A DNA stretch of 64,000 bases from positions 1 through 64,000 of the forward strand of contig JAFQIL010000037.1 in assembly GCA_017397565.1 (NCBI GenBank). The letters run 5' to 3'. Numbering within the stretch: the first letter of the stretch is position 1; each line of letters opens with the position of its first letter. Under the pieces are notes generated by a model. The model was not told where the DNA came from and did no database searches. It saw only the letters and a list, made by a program, of their open reading frames with translations. Below, piece after piece: positions 23,040-31,233 of this stretch. A program made the position numbers and the translations under genes. The stretch comes from Oscillospiraceae bacterium (GTDB lineage: Bacteria; Bacillota; Clostridia; Oscillospirales; Oscillospiraceae).

Positions 23040-25301
23040 TTATAGCTTATTTCTCATGATCTTACCGCTGATGGTCTTAGGCAGCTCCTCCCGGAATACC
23101 ACGATCCGGGGGTACTTGTAAGGGGCGGTGTGGGTCTTGACATAATTTTGAATTTCCTTCTTCAGCTCCTCGGTAGGCTCGGTGCCGGGGACCAGCACAA
23201 TAGAAGCCTTGACCACCTGTCCACGAACCTCGTCTGGGGCGGCGGAAACGCCGCATTCCAAAACGTAAGGCAGCTCCATAATGGTAGATTCGATCTCAAA
23301 GGGTCCGATCCGGTAGCCGGAGGACTTGATCACATCGTCTGCCCGGCCCACATACCAGTAGTAGCCGTCCTCATCCCGCCAGGCTACATCACCGGTGTGA
23401 TACATACCGTCATGCCACACAGCATCGGTGGCTTCCTGATTACGGTAGTAGCCAAGGAATACGCCGCAGGAGGGTTGGGGGTCGGTGCGGATGACGATCT
23501 CACCGTTGACACCGTCTTCCACAGGATTGCCGTCGGGATCCACAATGTCGATACCGTAGCCGGGAACAGGCTTACCCATAGCACCGGGCTTGATATTTGC
23601 ACCGTAGAGGTTGGCAATACCCAAAGTCATTTCCGTCTGACCGAAGCCTTCGTGGATTCTCAAGCCTGTAGCTTTTTCAAATTGATAGAATACCTCGGGA
23701 TTCAGCGCCTCACCGGCGGTGGTGGCGTGATGGATGGAGGAAAGATCGTACTTGCTTAAGTCCTGCTTGATGAGCATCCGGTACATAGTTGGCGGTGCGC
23801 AGAAGGTGGTGATGTTATACTGCTTAAACATAGGCAGGATCTTTTCTGCATCAAACCGGTCAAAGTCGTAGGTGAATACTGCGCCCTCGCAGAGCCACTG
23901 ACCGTAGAGCTTGCCCCACAGAGCTTTGCCCCAGCCGGTTTCAGAAATGGTAAAGTGGAGACCGTCCCGTTCACAAAGATGCCAGTATCTGGCGGTGACA
24001 TAGTGACCCAGAGCATACTTATAAGAATGGGTAGCCATCTTGGGATATCCGGTAGTGCCGGAGGTGAAGAGCATCAGCATGGGATCAGAGCCGCAGGGGG
24101 CATCTTCTGTCCGCTCATAGCGGCGGCTGAACAGCTTGTATTCTTCATTGTAATCATGCCAGCCATCCCGGCTGCCGCCAACCAAAACCTTGGTCAGGGT
24201 CATGCCGGCAGTCTTTTCTGCCAGCTCCACCTGCTGGGCGGTATCGCCATCAGCGGTGCAAAGGACTGCGCTGACATCGGCAGCCTGGAAGCGGTAGACA
24301 AAGTCATGCTCCATGAGCTGATTGGTGGCAGGAATGGCAATGGCACCCAGCTTGTGCAGTCCTAAGATCGCGAACCAGAACTGATAGTGGCGCTTGAGCA
24401 CCAGCATAACCCGGTCGCCCCGTTTGATGCCCAAAGACTTAAAGTAGTTGGCACTCTGAGAAGAGGCATCCTTCATATCCTTAAAGGTAAAACGACGCTC
24501 TGTCATATCGTTGGCTACATGAATCATAGCCAGCTTTTCAGGTTCTCTTCTGGCGATGGCATCCACGGTATCGAAGGCAAAGTTATAGCTTTCCGTATCG
24601 GCAAAGGACATACCCTGCAGCACACCGTTTTCGTCTTCCTGTGCGTTAACAAACTTATGACACAGCAGCGGCTGTTCCGGTGCGCCCTTGCGGCTCTGAC
24701 CGATATATAGGGGCTTGTCTGTGGTGTCGGATGCCATGATCATGGAAAGGAATACGCAGTCCTGCCCGTCGATGGCAATCATGCCGTGGGGGGCAGAGGA
24801 CTTATAGAAAATGCTGTCGCCTTCCCGGAGGGTCTCCTCGTGATCGCCAACCTTGATCCGCATAGCGCCTTTGATCACCAGGTTAAACTCCTGACCGGCG
24901 TGGGTGGTGGTGTGGATGGGCTTATTTTGCAGTTCGGCAGAATACTGATAAGTGACCCAGTAGGGGGTAGCCAGCTTTTTGCGGAACATTGGTGCCATAT
25001 CCTGAATGGTGATGCCGTCTTCGCTGGCGGTAACCAGACCTTTTCCCCGACGGGTGACGGTATAACCGCTGAGCTTGGCACTGCTGCCTTCCAGCAAGAC
25101 GGTGATTTCAATACCGAAAACCTTGGCGCACTTGTGCAGGAAGGTAAAGGGCAGATCTACCGTACCGGATTCATACTGGTGATAAATCTCTTCATTTACC
25201 TCCGTCAGCTCAGCCATCTTCTGCATGCTGTAGCCCAAAATTTCACGCATACCTCTGATACGGGTTGCGATATCCATAAGTTGGGTGGAAGAATTGGTCA
25301 T
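23040..25301 (-). CDS. HTH-cupin-acyl-CoA synthetase fusion, under a predicted isoleucine T-box
   Basis: 753 aa, a paralog of the neighbouring fusion with the same three domains: HTH (residues about 9-70, IRGMREILGYSMQKMAELTE), cupin (THAGQEFNLVIKG, LREGDSIFYKSSAPHG) and AMP-forming synthetase (FTSGTTGYPKMATHS, YVGRADDVIKSSGYRIGPFE, lysine in PKTISGKIMRNKL). ATG 25301 follows AAAGGAG. Its own T-box is read as ATC (Ile), so 2-methylbutyrate is the likely acid. A separate promoter and leader for each paralog means the two respond to different tRNAs. Confidence 0.85.
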   Translation of the reverse strand: MTNSSTQLMDIATRIRGMREILGYSMQKMAELTEVNEEIYHQYESGTVDLPFTFLHKCAKVFGIEITVLLEGSSAKLSGYTVTRRGKGLVTASEDGITIQDMAPMFRKKLATPYWVTYQYSAELQNKPIHTTTHAGQEFNLVIKGAMRIKVGDHEETLREGDSIFYKSSAPHGMIAIDGQDCVFLSMIMASDTTDKPLYIGQSRKGAPEQPLLCHKFVNAQEDENGVLQGMSFADTESYNFAFDTVDAIARREPEKLAMIHVANDMTERRFTFKDMKDASSQSANYFKSLGIKRGDRVMLVLKRHYQFWFAILGLHKLGAIAIPATNQLMEHDFVYRFQAADVSAVLCTADGDTAQQVELAEKTAGMTLTKVLVGGSRDGWHDYNEEYKLFSRRYERTEDAPCGSDPMLMLFTSGTTGYPKMATHSYKYALGHYVTARYWHLCERDGLHFTISETGWGKALWGKLYGQWLCEGAVFTYDFDRFDAEKILPMFKQYNITTFCAPPTMYRMLIKQDLSKYDLSSIHHATTAGEALNPEVFYQFEKATGLRIHEGFGQTEMTLGIANLYGANIKPGAMGKPVPGYGIDIVDPDGNPVEDGVNGEIVIRTDPQPSCGVFLGYYRNQEATDAVWHDGMYHTGDVAWRDEDGYYWYVGRADDVIKSSGYRIGPFEIESTIMELPYVLECGVSAAPDEVRGQVVKASIVLVPGTEPTEELKKEIQNYVKTHTAPYKYPRIVVFREELPKTISGKIMRNKL

Positions 25302-25582
25302 GGTAAATCTCCTTTCATAAAATAAAAAACGTCTCAAGAAAAATCTTGAGACGAGTAAATCAAACCCGCGGTACCACTCAAATTGCAGCTTCTCCTGCCA
25401 CCTTCACGCTCCAACAAGCGCTATCCCTTAACGCGGGCAGACGGAAGCACCTGATAAAATTTCAGTGCTTCGGCTCGGAAGTGATGGGTTTTGTGGCACC
25501 AAGATGTCAGCTTGCACCAACCGCTGACTCTCTGAGATCTCGGTCTGCCAGACCGTCTTCGTCATAGCCTTTTTCTATGTTA
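25302..25582 (-). promoter_or_regulatory. T-box leader, specifier read as ATC (isoleucine)
   Basis: On the minus strand: stem I with the same GGTTGGTGCAAGC loop, T-box core GTGGTACCGCGGGT (25364-25377) and terminator CGTCTCAAGA/TCTTGAGACG plus T-run (25330-25353). The lower stem GAAG/CTTC is preceded by ATC-A, so the specifier is ATC at 25483-25485. The TGGT core again fits a discriminator A, as in tRNA(Ile). Alignment to the neighbouring T-box is straightforward because GGCTATGA and GAGCC at the stem base are shared. Confidence 0.85.
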
Positions 25583-25587
25583 GCAGT

Positions 25588-25616
25588 ATTCTATCACGCC
25601 TCCCTGAAAAAGTCAA
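25588..25616 (-). promoter_or_regulatory. Promoter of the isoleucine T-box gene
   Basis: Minus strand TTGACT (25611-25616), 17-bp spacer, TAGAAT (25588-25593). It faces away from the promoter at 25723; the 100 bp between them holds no gene and could carry an operator for the HTH domains. Confidence 0.75.
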
Positions 25617-25722
25617 TATGTCTTCCGGTAAAAGTCAAATGTCTTTTTGCCAAAGAATTTTGCTTTATAACAGCAGCGTTTTGGTAAAAAGCAACAAGAA
25701 CACATTTTTTGAATTGTAGCTA

Positions 25723-25751
25723 TTGACAAACCAAATCGGTTGTGATTTAAT
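25723..25751 (+). promoter_or_regulatory. Promoter of the leucine T-box operon
   Basis: TTGACA (25723-25728), a 17-bp spacer and TTTAAT (25746-25751). The -10 is weaker than those of the other two T-box promoters. Confidence 0.65.
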
Positions 25752-25759
25752 ATCCTCAA

Positions 25760-26026
25760 CCATATAAAAAAGACAATGACGGAAAATTTGCTTTATTTGG
25801 AAGCAGGCAGAGAGTCGGCGGAGGGTGCGAGCCGATGCGAAAGGATTTAGCAATCTGATTCCTGAGTCGATCTTGTGAAAACGGCTGTAAGTAATGAGGT
25901 CCGGGTTCTCCCGTTACAGAGATAGGGCTTGTTGGAGTCCGATGAGAGATTCTCCTTTGGAGAATAACCAGGGTGGTACCGCGAATGTAAATTCGTCCCT
26001 GAGGTCTTTGGATCTCAGGGACTTTT
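25760..26026 (+). promoter_or_regulatory. T-box leader, specifier read as CTG (leucine)
   Basis: The T-box core GGGTGGTACCGCG lies at 25971-25983 and the terminator GTCCCTGAG/CTCAGGGAC with TTTT at 25995-26026. Stem I begins GAC...GGAA and closes with TTCC...GTC. The bases before TTCC are CTG-A, giving specifier CTG at 25855-25857. Register was set by the same rule as in the other two leaders; CTC is the more usual leucine specifier, so this one is less certain. A LeuA-like gene directly downstream supports leucine. Confidence 0.78.
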
Positions 26027-26054
26027 CATTTTAGTTTGTAAGGAGCGAAATGCT

Positions 26055-27458
26055 ATGAACACGATCAAACTGTCTGATGTTACGATGAAGCAGGTTGCCG
26101 ACGGATTTAGCCTGTCTTTCAAAGAAAAAATCGAACTGGCCAAGCTGTTGGATAAGCTGGGGGTTTCTGTCATCGAATTGGAGGGGATCCAAAATCCTCG
26201 AATCGACAGTTTGCGCATCAAGTCTATTGCCGCGGCAGTAACGGGTAGTGTTGTGGCGGTTCCTGTTCTGTTAACGGCTGACAGTCCTGCTCAGGTATGG
26301 GCGGCTTTGCAGGAGGCAAAAGCACCCCGTCTTCAGGTTTGCGGCGCGGTCAGCGCTGTGCAGATGGAATACCTGTGCCACAAAAAGCCGGAGGCTATGC
26401 TCTTGGCCATTACGCAAACCATTACCGCCTGTAAGGCACTCTGTGCCGATGTAGAGTTTTTAGCCGATGATGCAACGCGGGCGGATCCTGCATTCCTTGC
26501 CCATGCCATTCAGTCTGCCATTTCCGCCGGCGCTACTACAGTAACTGTCTGCGATACCGCCGGCACCATGCTTCCGGCAGAGTTTGCCCGGTTTATCAAG
26601 CAGCTGTATGCAGCAATCCCGGAACTGAAAGATGTAAATGTTGGCGTTTCCTGCTGCAATGCTCTTTCTATGGCGGATGCCTGTGCCATTGCATCGGTGG
26701 GAGAAGGCGTTACAGAGCTGAAAGCGGCAGCCTATCCTTTTGATACCGCCAGTATTGCCAATGTGGCGAAGGTTCTTTCTGCCAGAGGTGACAGCTTTGG
26801 CGTTACCGCCGGCGTACAAACGACCCAGCTGAGTCGTATTATGGAACGCATCAGCCAGATCTGCCAGTCCGGCAAGACTAAGGCATCCGCTCTGGCATCC
26901 GCCCAGACGGATGCAGGCATCTATCTGACAGCCCATGATGATATCGCTGCCGTAACGAATGTTGCTCAGCAGTTGGGCTATGACCTGTCTGAGGATGACT
27001 GCATCAAGGTTTACGATGCATTTCAAAGAATTGCGGCAAAAAAAGAACAGGTCAGCTCCAAGGAATTGGATGCCATCATCGCTTCTGCGGCCCTGCAAGT
27101 ACCGCCTACTTACAAGCTGGATACCTTTGTGATCACATCCGGCAATACCATTTCTTCCACTGCCCACATCAAGCTTACCAAAAATGGCCAACCCTTGGAG
27201 GGCGTGTCCATTGGTGATGGTCCCATCGATGCCGCTTTTGTTGCCATTGAAAGCATTACCGGCTGCCATTATGAGTTGGATGACTTCCAGCTCCAGGCTG
27301 TTACCGAGGGCCGGGAAGCTATGGGTCAGACGGTGGTAAAGCTTCGCAGCGGTGGGAAGGTCTATTCCGGCAAAGGTATTTCTACGGATATCGTGGCTGC
27401 CGGTATTCACGCATATTTAAGCGCGCTGAACAAGATCGTCTATGAGGAGGAAGAGTAA
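26055..27458 (+). CDS. 2-isopropylmalate synthase-like protein with lost metal ligands
   Basis: 467 aa. The C-terminal 100 residues (DTFVITSGNTISSTAHIKL, GKGISTDIVAAGIHAYLSAL) match the LeuA regulatory domain that binds leucine. The N-terminal 280 residues follow the LeuA barrel (VEFLADDATRADPAFL, CDTAGTMLPAEF). But the catalytic Arg-Asp start is replaced by MKQVADG (residues 11-17), and the metal-binding H-x-H is Ser199-x-Cys201 (VGVSCCNALSMAD). Condensing activity is therefore unlikely, and a regulatory or altered role is inferred. It sits behind a leucine T-box and overlaps the next gene by one base, suggesting it partners the synthetase. Confidence 0.8.
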   Translation: MNTIKLSDVTMKQVADGFSLSFKEKIELAKLLDKLGVSVIELEGIQNPRIDSLRIKSIAAAVTGSVVAVPVLLTADSPAQVWAALQEAKAPRLQVCGAVSAVQMEYLCHKKPEAMLLAITQTITACKALCADVEFLADDATRADPAFLAHAIQSAISAGATTVTVCDTAGTMLPAEFARFIKQLYAAIPELKDVNVGVSCCNALSMADACAIASVGEGVTELKAAAYPFDTASIANVAKVLSARGDSFGVTAGVQTTQLSRIMERISQICQSGKTKASALASAQTDAGIYLTAHDDIAAVTNVAQQLGYDLSEDDCIKVYDAFQRIAAKKEQVSSKELDAIIASAALQVPPTYKLDTFVITSGNTISSTAHIKLTKNGQPLEGVSIGDGPIDAAFVAIESITGCHYELDDFQLQAVTEGREAMGQTVVKLRSGGKVYSGKGISTDIVAAGIHAYLSALNKIVYEEEE

Positions 27459-29968
27459 TGAACCTTTCATTTTCTACCCGTGGTTGGCCAAAGCTGACTT
27501 GGGATGAAATGGTAAGTACTGCCCTGGACATGGGATTTTCCGGCATTGAAGTCTATAATCTGCCCAAATTTGACGAGATGCTGGCAAAGGGTGGTCCTTT
27601 CCATCCCTATCAGACGGCAGCTACTGTCCGGGATCTGCGGACAAAGAAACTGACGGTCCCGTGTTTTGATACCTCCTGCGATCTTTCTGCAGAAGCCGAT
27701 GCGGTGGAGGTCCTGGCGAATCTCATTGAAGTGGCGCGCAATGCCCAGGTAAAATATGTGGTTGCCTGCGCTTTGGAAGATCACGAGGAAACTGTGCACC
27801 AGGTTCTCAGCAAGCTGGTTCCTATGGCAGAAAAGGCCGGAGTATCCCTGCTCCTGAAGACCAGCGGTATTTACGCGGATACCGCCCGGCTTCGCAATAT
27901 GCTGGATCGCTTTGCCAGCGATAATTTGGGCGCGCTGTGGGATGTGCATCATCCCTATCGGGACTTTGGAGAAAGCGGCGATGCCACCATTAAGAACTTG
28001 GGTGCCTATGTGTGCCATGTCCACCTGCGCGACTCCGATGAGGAGGGGAATTATCAGCTTATCGGCGAAGGAACGATGCCCATTGCCGATGTGATGCGGG
28101 CTTTGTCCAGCGTCAACTATGACGGCTTCATTTCTTTGGAATGGAAGCCTCAGTGGCTGGAGGATCTGCAGGACCCGGAGATCATCTTCCCGTATTTTGT
28201 GAACTATATGGCTCGGTTCCATTCTACCCGGGGCATGAAAAAGAAGCTCTATCCCAACCATGACGGCACCGGTCAGTACATTTGGAAAAAGGATGAGCTT
28301 ATCAATCTGACCTTCCCCCAGGTTTTGGATCGGGTGGCAGAGGAATTCCCGGATCAGTATTGCTTCAAGTACACCACCCTGGACTATACCCGTACCTACG
28401 CGCAATTCCGGGAGGATGTGGATCGCTTTGCCAGGGCTTTGGTGTCTATGGGTGTCAAAGCCGGCTCCAAGGTGGCTATTTGGGCAACCAACGTCCCGGC
28501 CTGGTATATTACCTTCTGGGCGACCACCAAGCTGGGTGCAGTACTGGTTACGGTAAATACGGCCTATAAGATCCACGAAGCGGAATATCTGCTTCGTCAG
28601 TCTGATACACACACTCTGGTGATGATCGACAGCTGTCTGGATTCCAACTATGCCCAGATCATCAACGAGCTTTGTCCTGAGATCGCAAGGACCAAGCCGG
28701 GAGAGCCTTTGCATTGTAAGAGATTGCCTTTCCTGCGGAACGTTATCACGGTTGGCTTTAAGCAGTCCGGCTGCCTGACCTTTGACGAGGCTATGGCACG
28801 CTATGAGCTTGTCAGCCGGGAACAGGTGGCACAAATGGCAGCGGCAGTCCGTCCGGAGGATGTGTGCAATATGCAGTATACTTCCGGCACAACAGGCTTT
28901 CCCAAGGGCGTTATGCTGACCCACTACAATGTGGTCAATAACGGTAAGTGTATCGGTGACCGGATGGGATTAAGCACTGCGGATCGCATGATGATCCAGG
29001 TCCCCATGTTCCACTGCTTTGGCATGACCCTTTCCATGACCTCTTCCATGACACATGGTGCTACCATGTGTCCTATGCCGTATTTTTCTGCCACTTCTTC
29101 TTTGGCGTGCATCAATCAGGAGCGAATCACCTGCTTCAACGGCGTTCCCACTATGTTCATCGCCATGTTCAACCACCCGGACTATCGGAAAACCGACTTT
29201 TCTCATATGCGTACCGGTATTATGGCCGGTGCAGGCTGTCCTCCGGAGCTGATGCGCCGGGCGGCTCAGCCGGATGAGATGAATATGTACGGCATCGTCA
29301 GTGTTTACGGACAGACTGAGTGCGCCCCCGGCAATACCATGAGTGCCTGGACGGATTCTTTGGAGGTTCGTACCGATACCGTCGGCTATGCTTTCCCTCA
29401 TGTGGAGTGTAAGATCATCGACCCGGAGACAGGGGAAGAGGTTGGTCCCGGTGTCAACGGTGAGTTCTGCGCCAAGGGGTACAACACTATGAAGGGTTAT
29501 TATAAAATGCCTCAGGGAACTGCTGACACAATCGATGCTGACGGTTGGCTTCACTCCGGCGATCTGGCCTGCATGGATGAAGACGGCAATGTGCGTATTA
29601 CCGGTAGGCTGAAGGATATGATCATCCGCGGCGGCGAGAATATCTATCCCAAGGAGATCGAGGAATTTATCTATACCCACCCCCAGACCAAGGATGTGCA
29701 GGTCATTGGCGTGCCGGATAAAAAGTATGGTGAAGAAATCATGGCTTGCATCATTTTGAAAGAGCCCGGGTCTGTTACGGTAGAGGAAATGACCAATTAT
29801 ATCAAAACCAGCATGGCGCGGCACAAGGTTCCAAAATACATTGAATTTGTGGACAGCTTCCCCATGAATGCGGCAGGCAAGATCCTCAAATACAAAATGC
29901 GCCAGGATGCCGCCCGGCGGCTGGGTCTTACCGGCGACGGCTCCGACACCGCAGGCCCCGGCAAATAA
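27458..29968 (+). CDS. Fusion of TIM-barrel isomerase domain and acyl-CoA synthetase
   Basis: 836 aa. Residues 1 to about 275 resemble sugar phosphate isomerase/epimerase barrels (MNLSFSTRGWPKLTW, YVCHVHLRDSDEEG, FISLEWKPQW). Residues about 285-830 are an AMP-forming acyl-CoA synthetase with YTSGTTGFPKGVMLTH, YGQTECAPG, GRLKDMIIRGGENIYPKEIE and the lysine in MNAAGKILKYKM. ATG 27458 shares its A with the previous stop and follows GAGGAGGAA, so translation is coupled. Under the leucine T-box the expected acid is isovalerate, an inference. The synthetase half belongs to a different subgroup from the two HTH-cupin fusions. Confidence 0.83.
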   Translation: MNLSFSTRGWPKLTWDEMVSTALDMGFSGIEVYNLPKFDEMLAKGGPFHPYQTAATVRDLRTKKLTVPCFDTSCDLSAEADAVEVLANLIEVARNAQVKYVVACALEDHEETVHQVLSKLVPMAEKAGVSLLLKTSGIYADTARLRNMLDRFASDNLGALWDVHHPYRDFGESGDATIKNLGAYVCHVHLRDSDEEGNYQLIGEGTMPIADVMRALSSVNYDGFISLEWKPQWLEDLQDPEIIFPYFVNYMARFHSTRGMKKKLYPNHDGTGQYIWKKDELINLTFPQVLDRVAEEFPDQYCFKYTTLDYTRTYAQFREDVDRFARALVSMGVKAGSKVAIWATNVPAWYITFWATTKLGAVLVTVNTAYKIHEAEYLLRQSDTHTLVMIDSCLDSNYAQIINELCPEIARTKPGEPLHCKRLPFLRNVITVGFKQSGCLTFDEAMARYELVSREQVAQMAAAVRPEDVCNMQYTSGTTGFPKGVMLTHYNVVNNGKCIGDRMGLSTADRMMIQVPMFHCFGMTLSMTSSMTHGATMCPMPYFSATSSLACINQERITCFNGVPTMFIAMFNHPDYRKTDFSHMRTGIMAGAGCPPELMRRAAQPDEMNMYGIVSVYGQTECAPGNTMSAWTDSLEVRTDTVGYAFPHVECKIIDPETGEEVGPGVNGEFCAKGYNTMKGYYKMPQGTADTIDADGWLHSGDLACMDEDGNVRITGRLKDMIIRGGENIYPKEIEEFIYTHPQTKDVQVIGVPDKKYGEEIMACIILKEPGSVTVEEMTNYIKTSMARHKVPKYIEFVDSFPMNAAGKILKYKMRQDAARRLGLTGDGSDTAGPGK

Positions 29969-29974
29969 AGTATA

Positions 29975-30013
29975 AAAACGGGAGAAACTGCTTTTTGCAG
30001 CTTCTCCCGTTTT
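29975..30013 (+). terminator. Terminator of the leucine T-box operon
   Basis: AAAACGGGAGAAACTGC pairs with GCAGCTTCTCCCGTTTT around a TTTTT loop and ends in a T-run. Confidence 0.85.
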
Positions 30014-30109
30014 GTGTCCGATGGGGAAAAACGTGGCAGCCATCGGTTTTGGAAGATTTACTTTTTGATTTTTTCGTGCTATGATGAGAAAAAAGGGAAG
30101 GAGATATGT

Positions 30110-30904
30110 ATGCTTCCTTACGAGATTATCGATTTTCATACCCATCCTTTTAATGACCGCGCTACCAACATTTGCGCCCATAAAGATTATTTACCCGGGG
30201 AAAACACGGTAGAATATCTGAAAGGGCTGGGTATTTCCCAAATATGCGGCTCGGTTTTGTGCCGGAATATTCCGGATGTTTCCCACTATGAAACCTATTG
30301 GGACATGATCGTTGACGGTAATAACCGGGCGCTGATGCTGCAAAAGCAGTATGGCGGCTTTTACGTTCCCGGTTTCCATGTGCATCCCGACTATGTAAAA
30401 GAGTCCTGTGGGGAGATCGAAAGAATGCATAGCCTGGGCATCCGGCTGATGGGAGAATTGGTTCCTTATATGCACGGCTGGAGCGACTATTCCTGCAAGG
30501 CCTTCGATGAGATTCTGGATGTGGCGACTGAGTATGGCATGGTGGTAAATTTTCATACCATGGCGGATCAGGATCAGATGGACGAAATGGTGCGAAAGCA
30601 CCCCAAAACCGTCTTTGTTGCCGCCCATCCGCGAGAGTACCCGGACTATATGCGTCACTTAAACCGCATGAAAATCAGCGAGAATTATTATTTGGATCTG
30701 TCCGGCACAGGTCTGTTTCGCCATGGAATGCTGCGCCACGGTATTGATGAATTCGGGGCGGAGCGGTTCTTGTTCGGTTCGGATTATCCCACCTGTAACC
30801 CGGCAATGTTCCTTGGCGGTGTGATTTTGGATACGTCCATCAGCGAGGAAGAAAAGCGGTTGATCCTGGCAGGAAACGCAAAGCGTCTGCTGGGGCTGGA
30901 TTGA
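30110..30904 (+). CDS. Amidohydrolase-family TIM-barrel hydrolase
   Basis: 264 aa from ATG 30110 (GGGAAGGAG seven bases upstream). EIIDFHTHPFND gives the metal-binding H-x-H; VVNFHTMADQDQ, TVFVAAHPREYPDYM and FGSDYPTCNPAMF are the following metal and catalytic strands of the amidohydrolase-2 group. It is monocistronic after the terminator of the preceding operon. Two more family members lie at 7807 and 62206. Substrate unknown. Confidence 0.82.
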   Translation: MLPYEIIDFHTHPFNDRATNICAHKDYLPGENTVEYLKGLGISQICGSVLCRNIPDVSHYETYWDMIVDGNNRALMLQKQYGGFYVPGFHVHPDYVKESCGEIERMHSLGIRLMGELVPYMHGWSDYSCKAFDEILDVATEYGMVVNFHTMADQDQMDEMVRKHPKTVFVAAHPREYPDYMRHLNRMKISENYYLDLSGTGLFRHGMLRHGIDEFGAERFLFGSDYPTCNPAMFLGGVILDTSISEEEKRLILAGNAKRLLGLD

Positions 30905-31233
30905 TAAAAATATTTTTGGAAAGGCGTATGGGAGATATGGACAACAAGGCCCTTCACGACAGATTTCGCCACCAGTTTACCGCGGGAAGGTAAGAACCGG
31001 GTGTTGCTGGCCGGGGGAACTGACGGTTGACAGATGCCTGCATTTCGTAGCGCATATCTGTAAATAACGAGAGCTGTAAAATAACACTTTTTTATCTAAG
31101 TAGATTTATAACGCAAGCTTTCGGCGGGAGTAACCTCCGCCCTACGCTCTCTTTTGGGAGATGGTGTAGGGCGGGGGCTTGCTCCCGCCGTTTTCGGTGT
31201 ATACATATACGGGCTATTTTAAGCCCCTTTTGG
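30905..31233. repeat. Gene-free spacer with palindromic repeats
   Basis: A 21-codon frame at 30928-30993 (MGDMDNKALHDRF...) may be a gene scrap. Further right are GGCGGGAGTAACCTCCGCCC (31123-31142) and GTAGGGCGGGGGCTTGCTCC with its CCGCC end (31166-31189). The 41-bp part 31141-31181 recurs at 34509-34549 with two differences. No gene seen. Confidence 0.6.

Noticed and set aside
15908..29968. Module interpreted as amino acid breakdown to branched acids
   Set aside because: Enzymes are reversible in principle, but T-box control turns expression on under starvation for the amino acid, which argues for synthesis.
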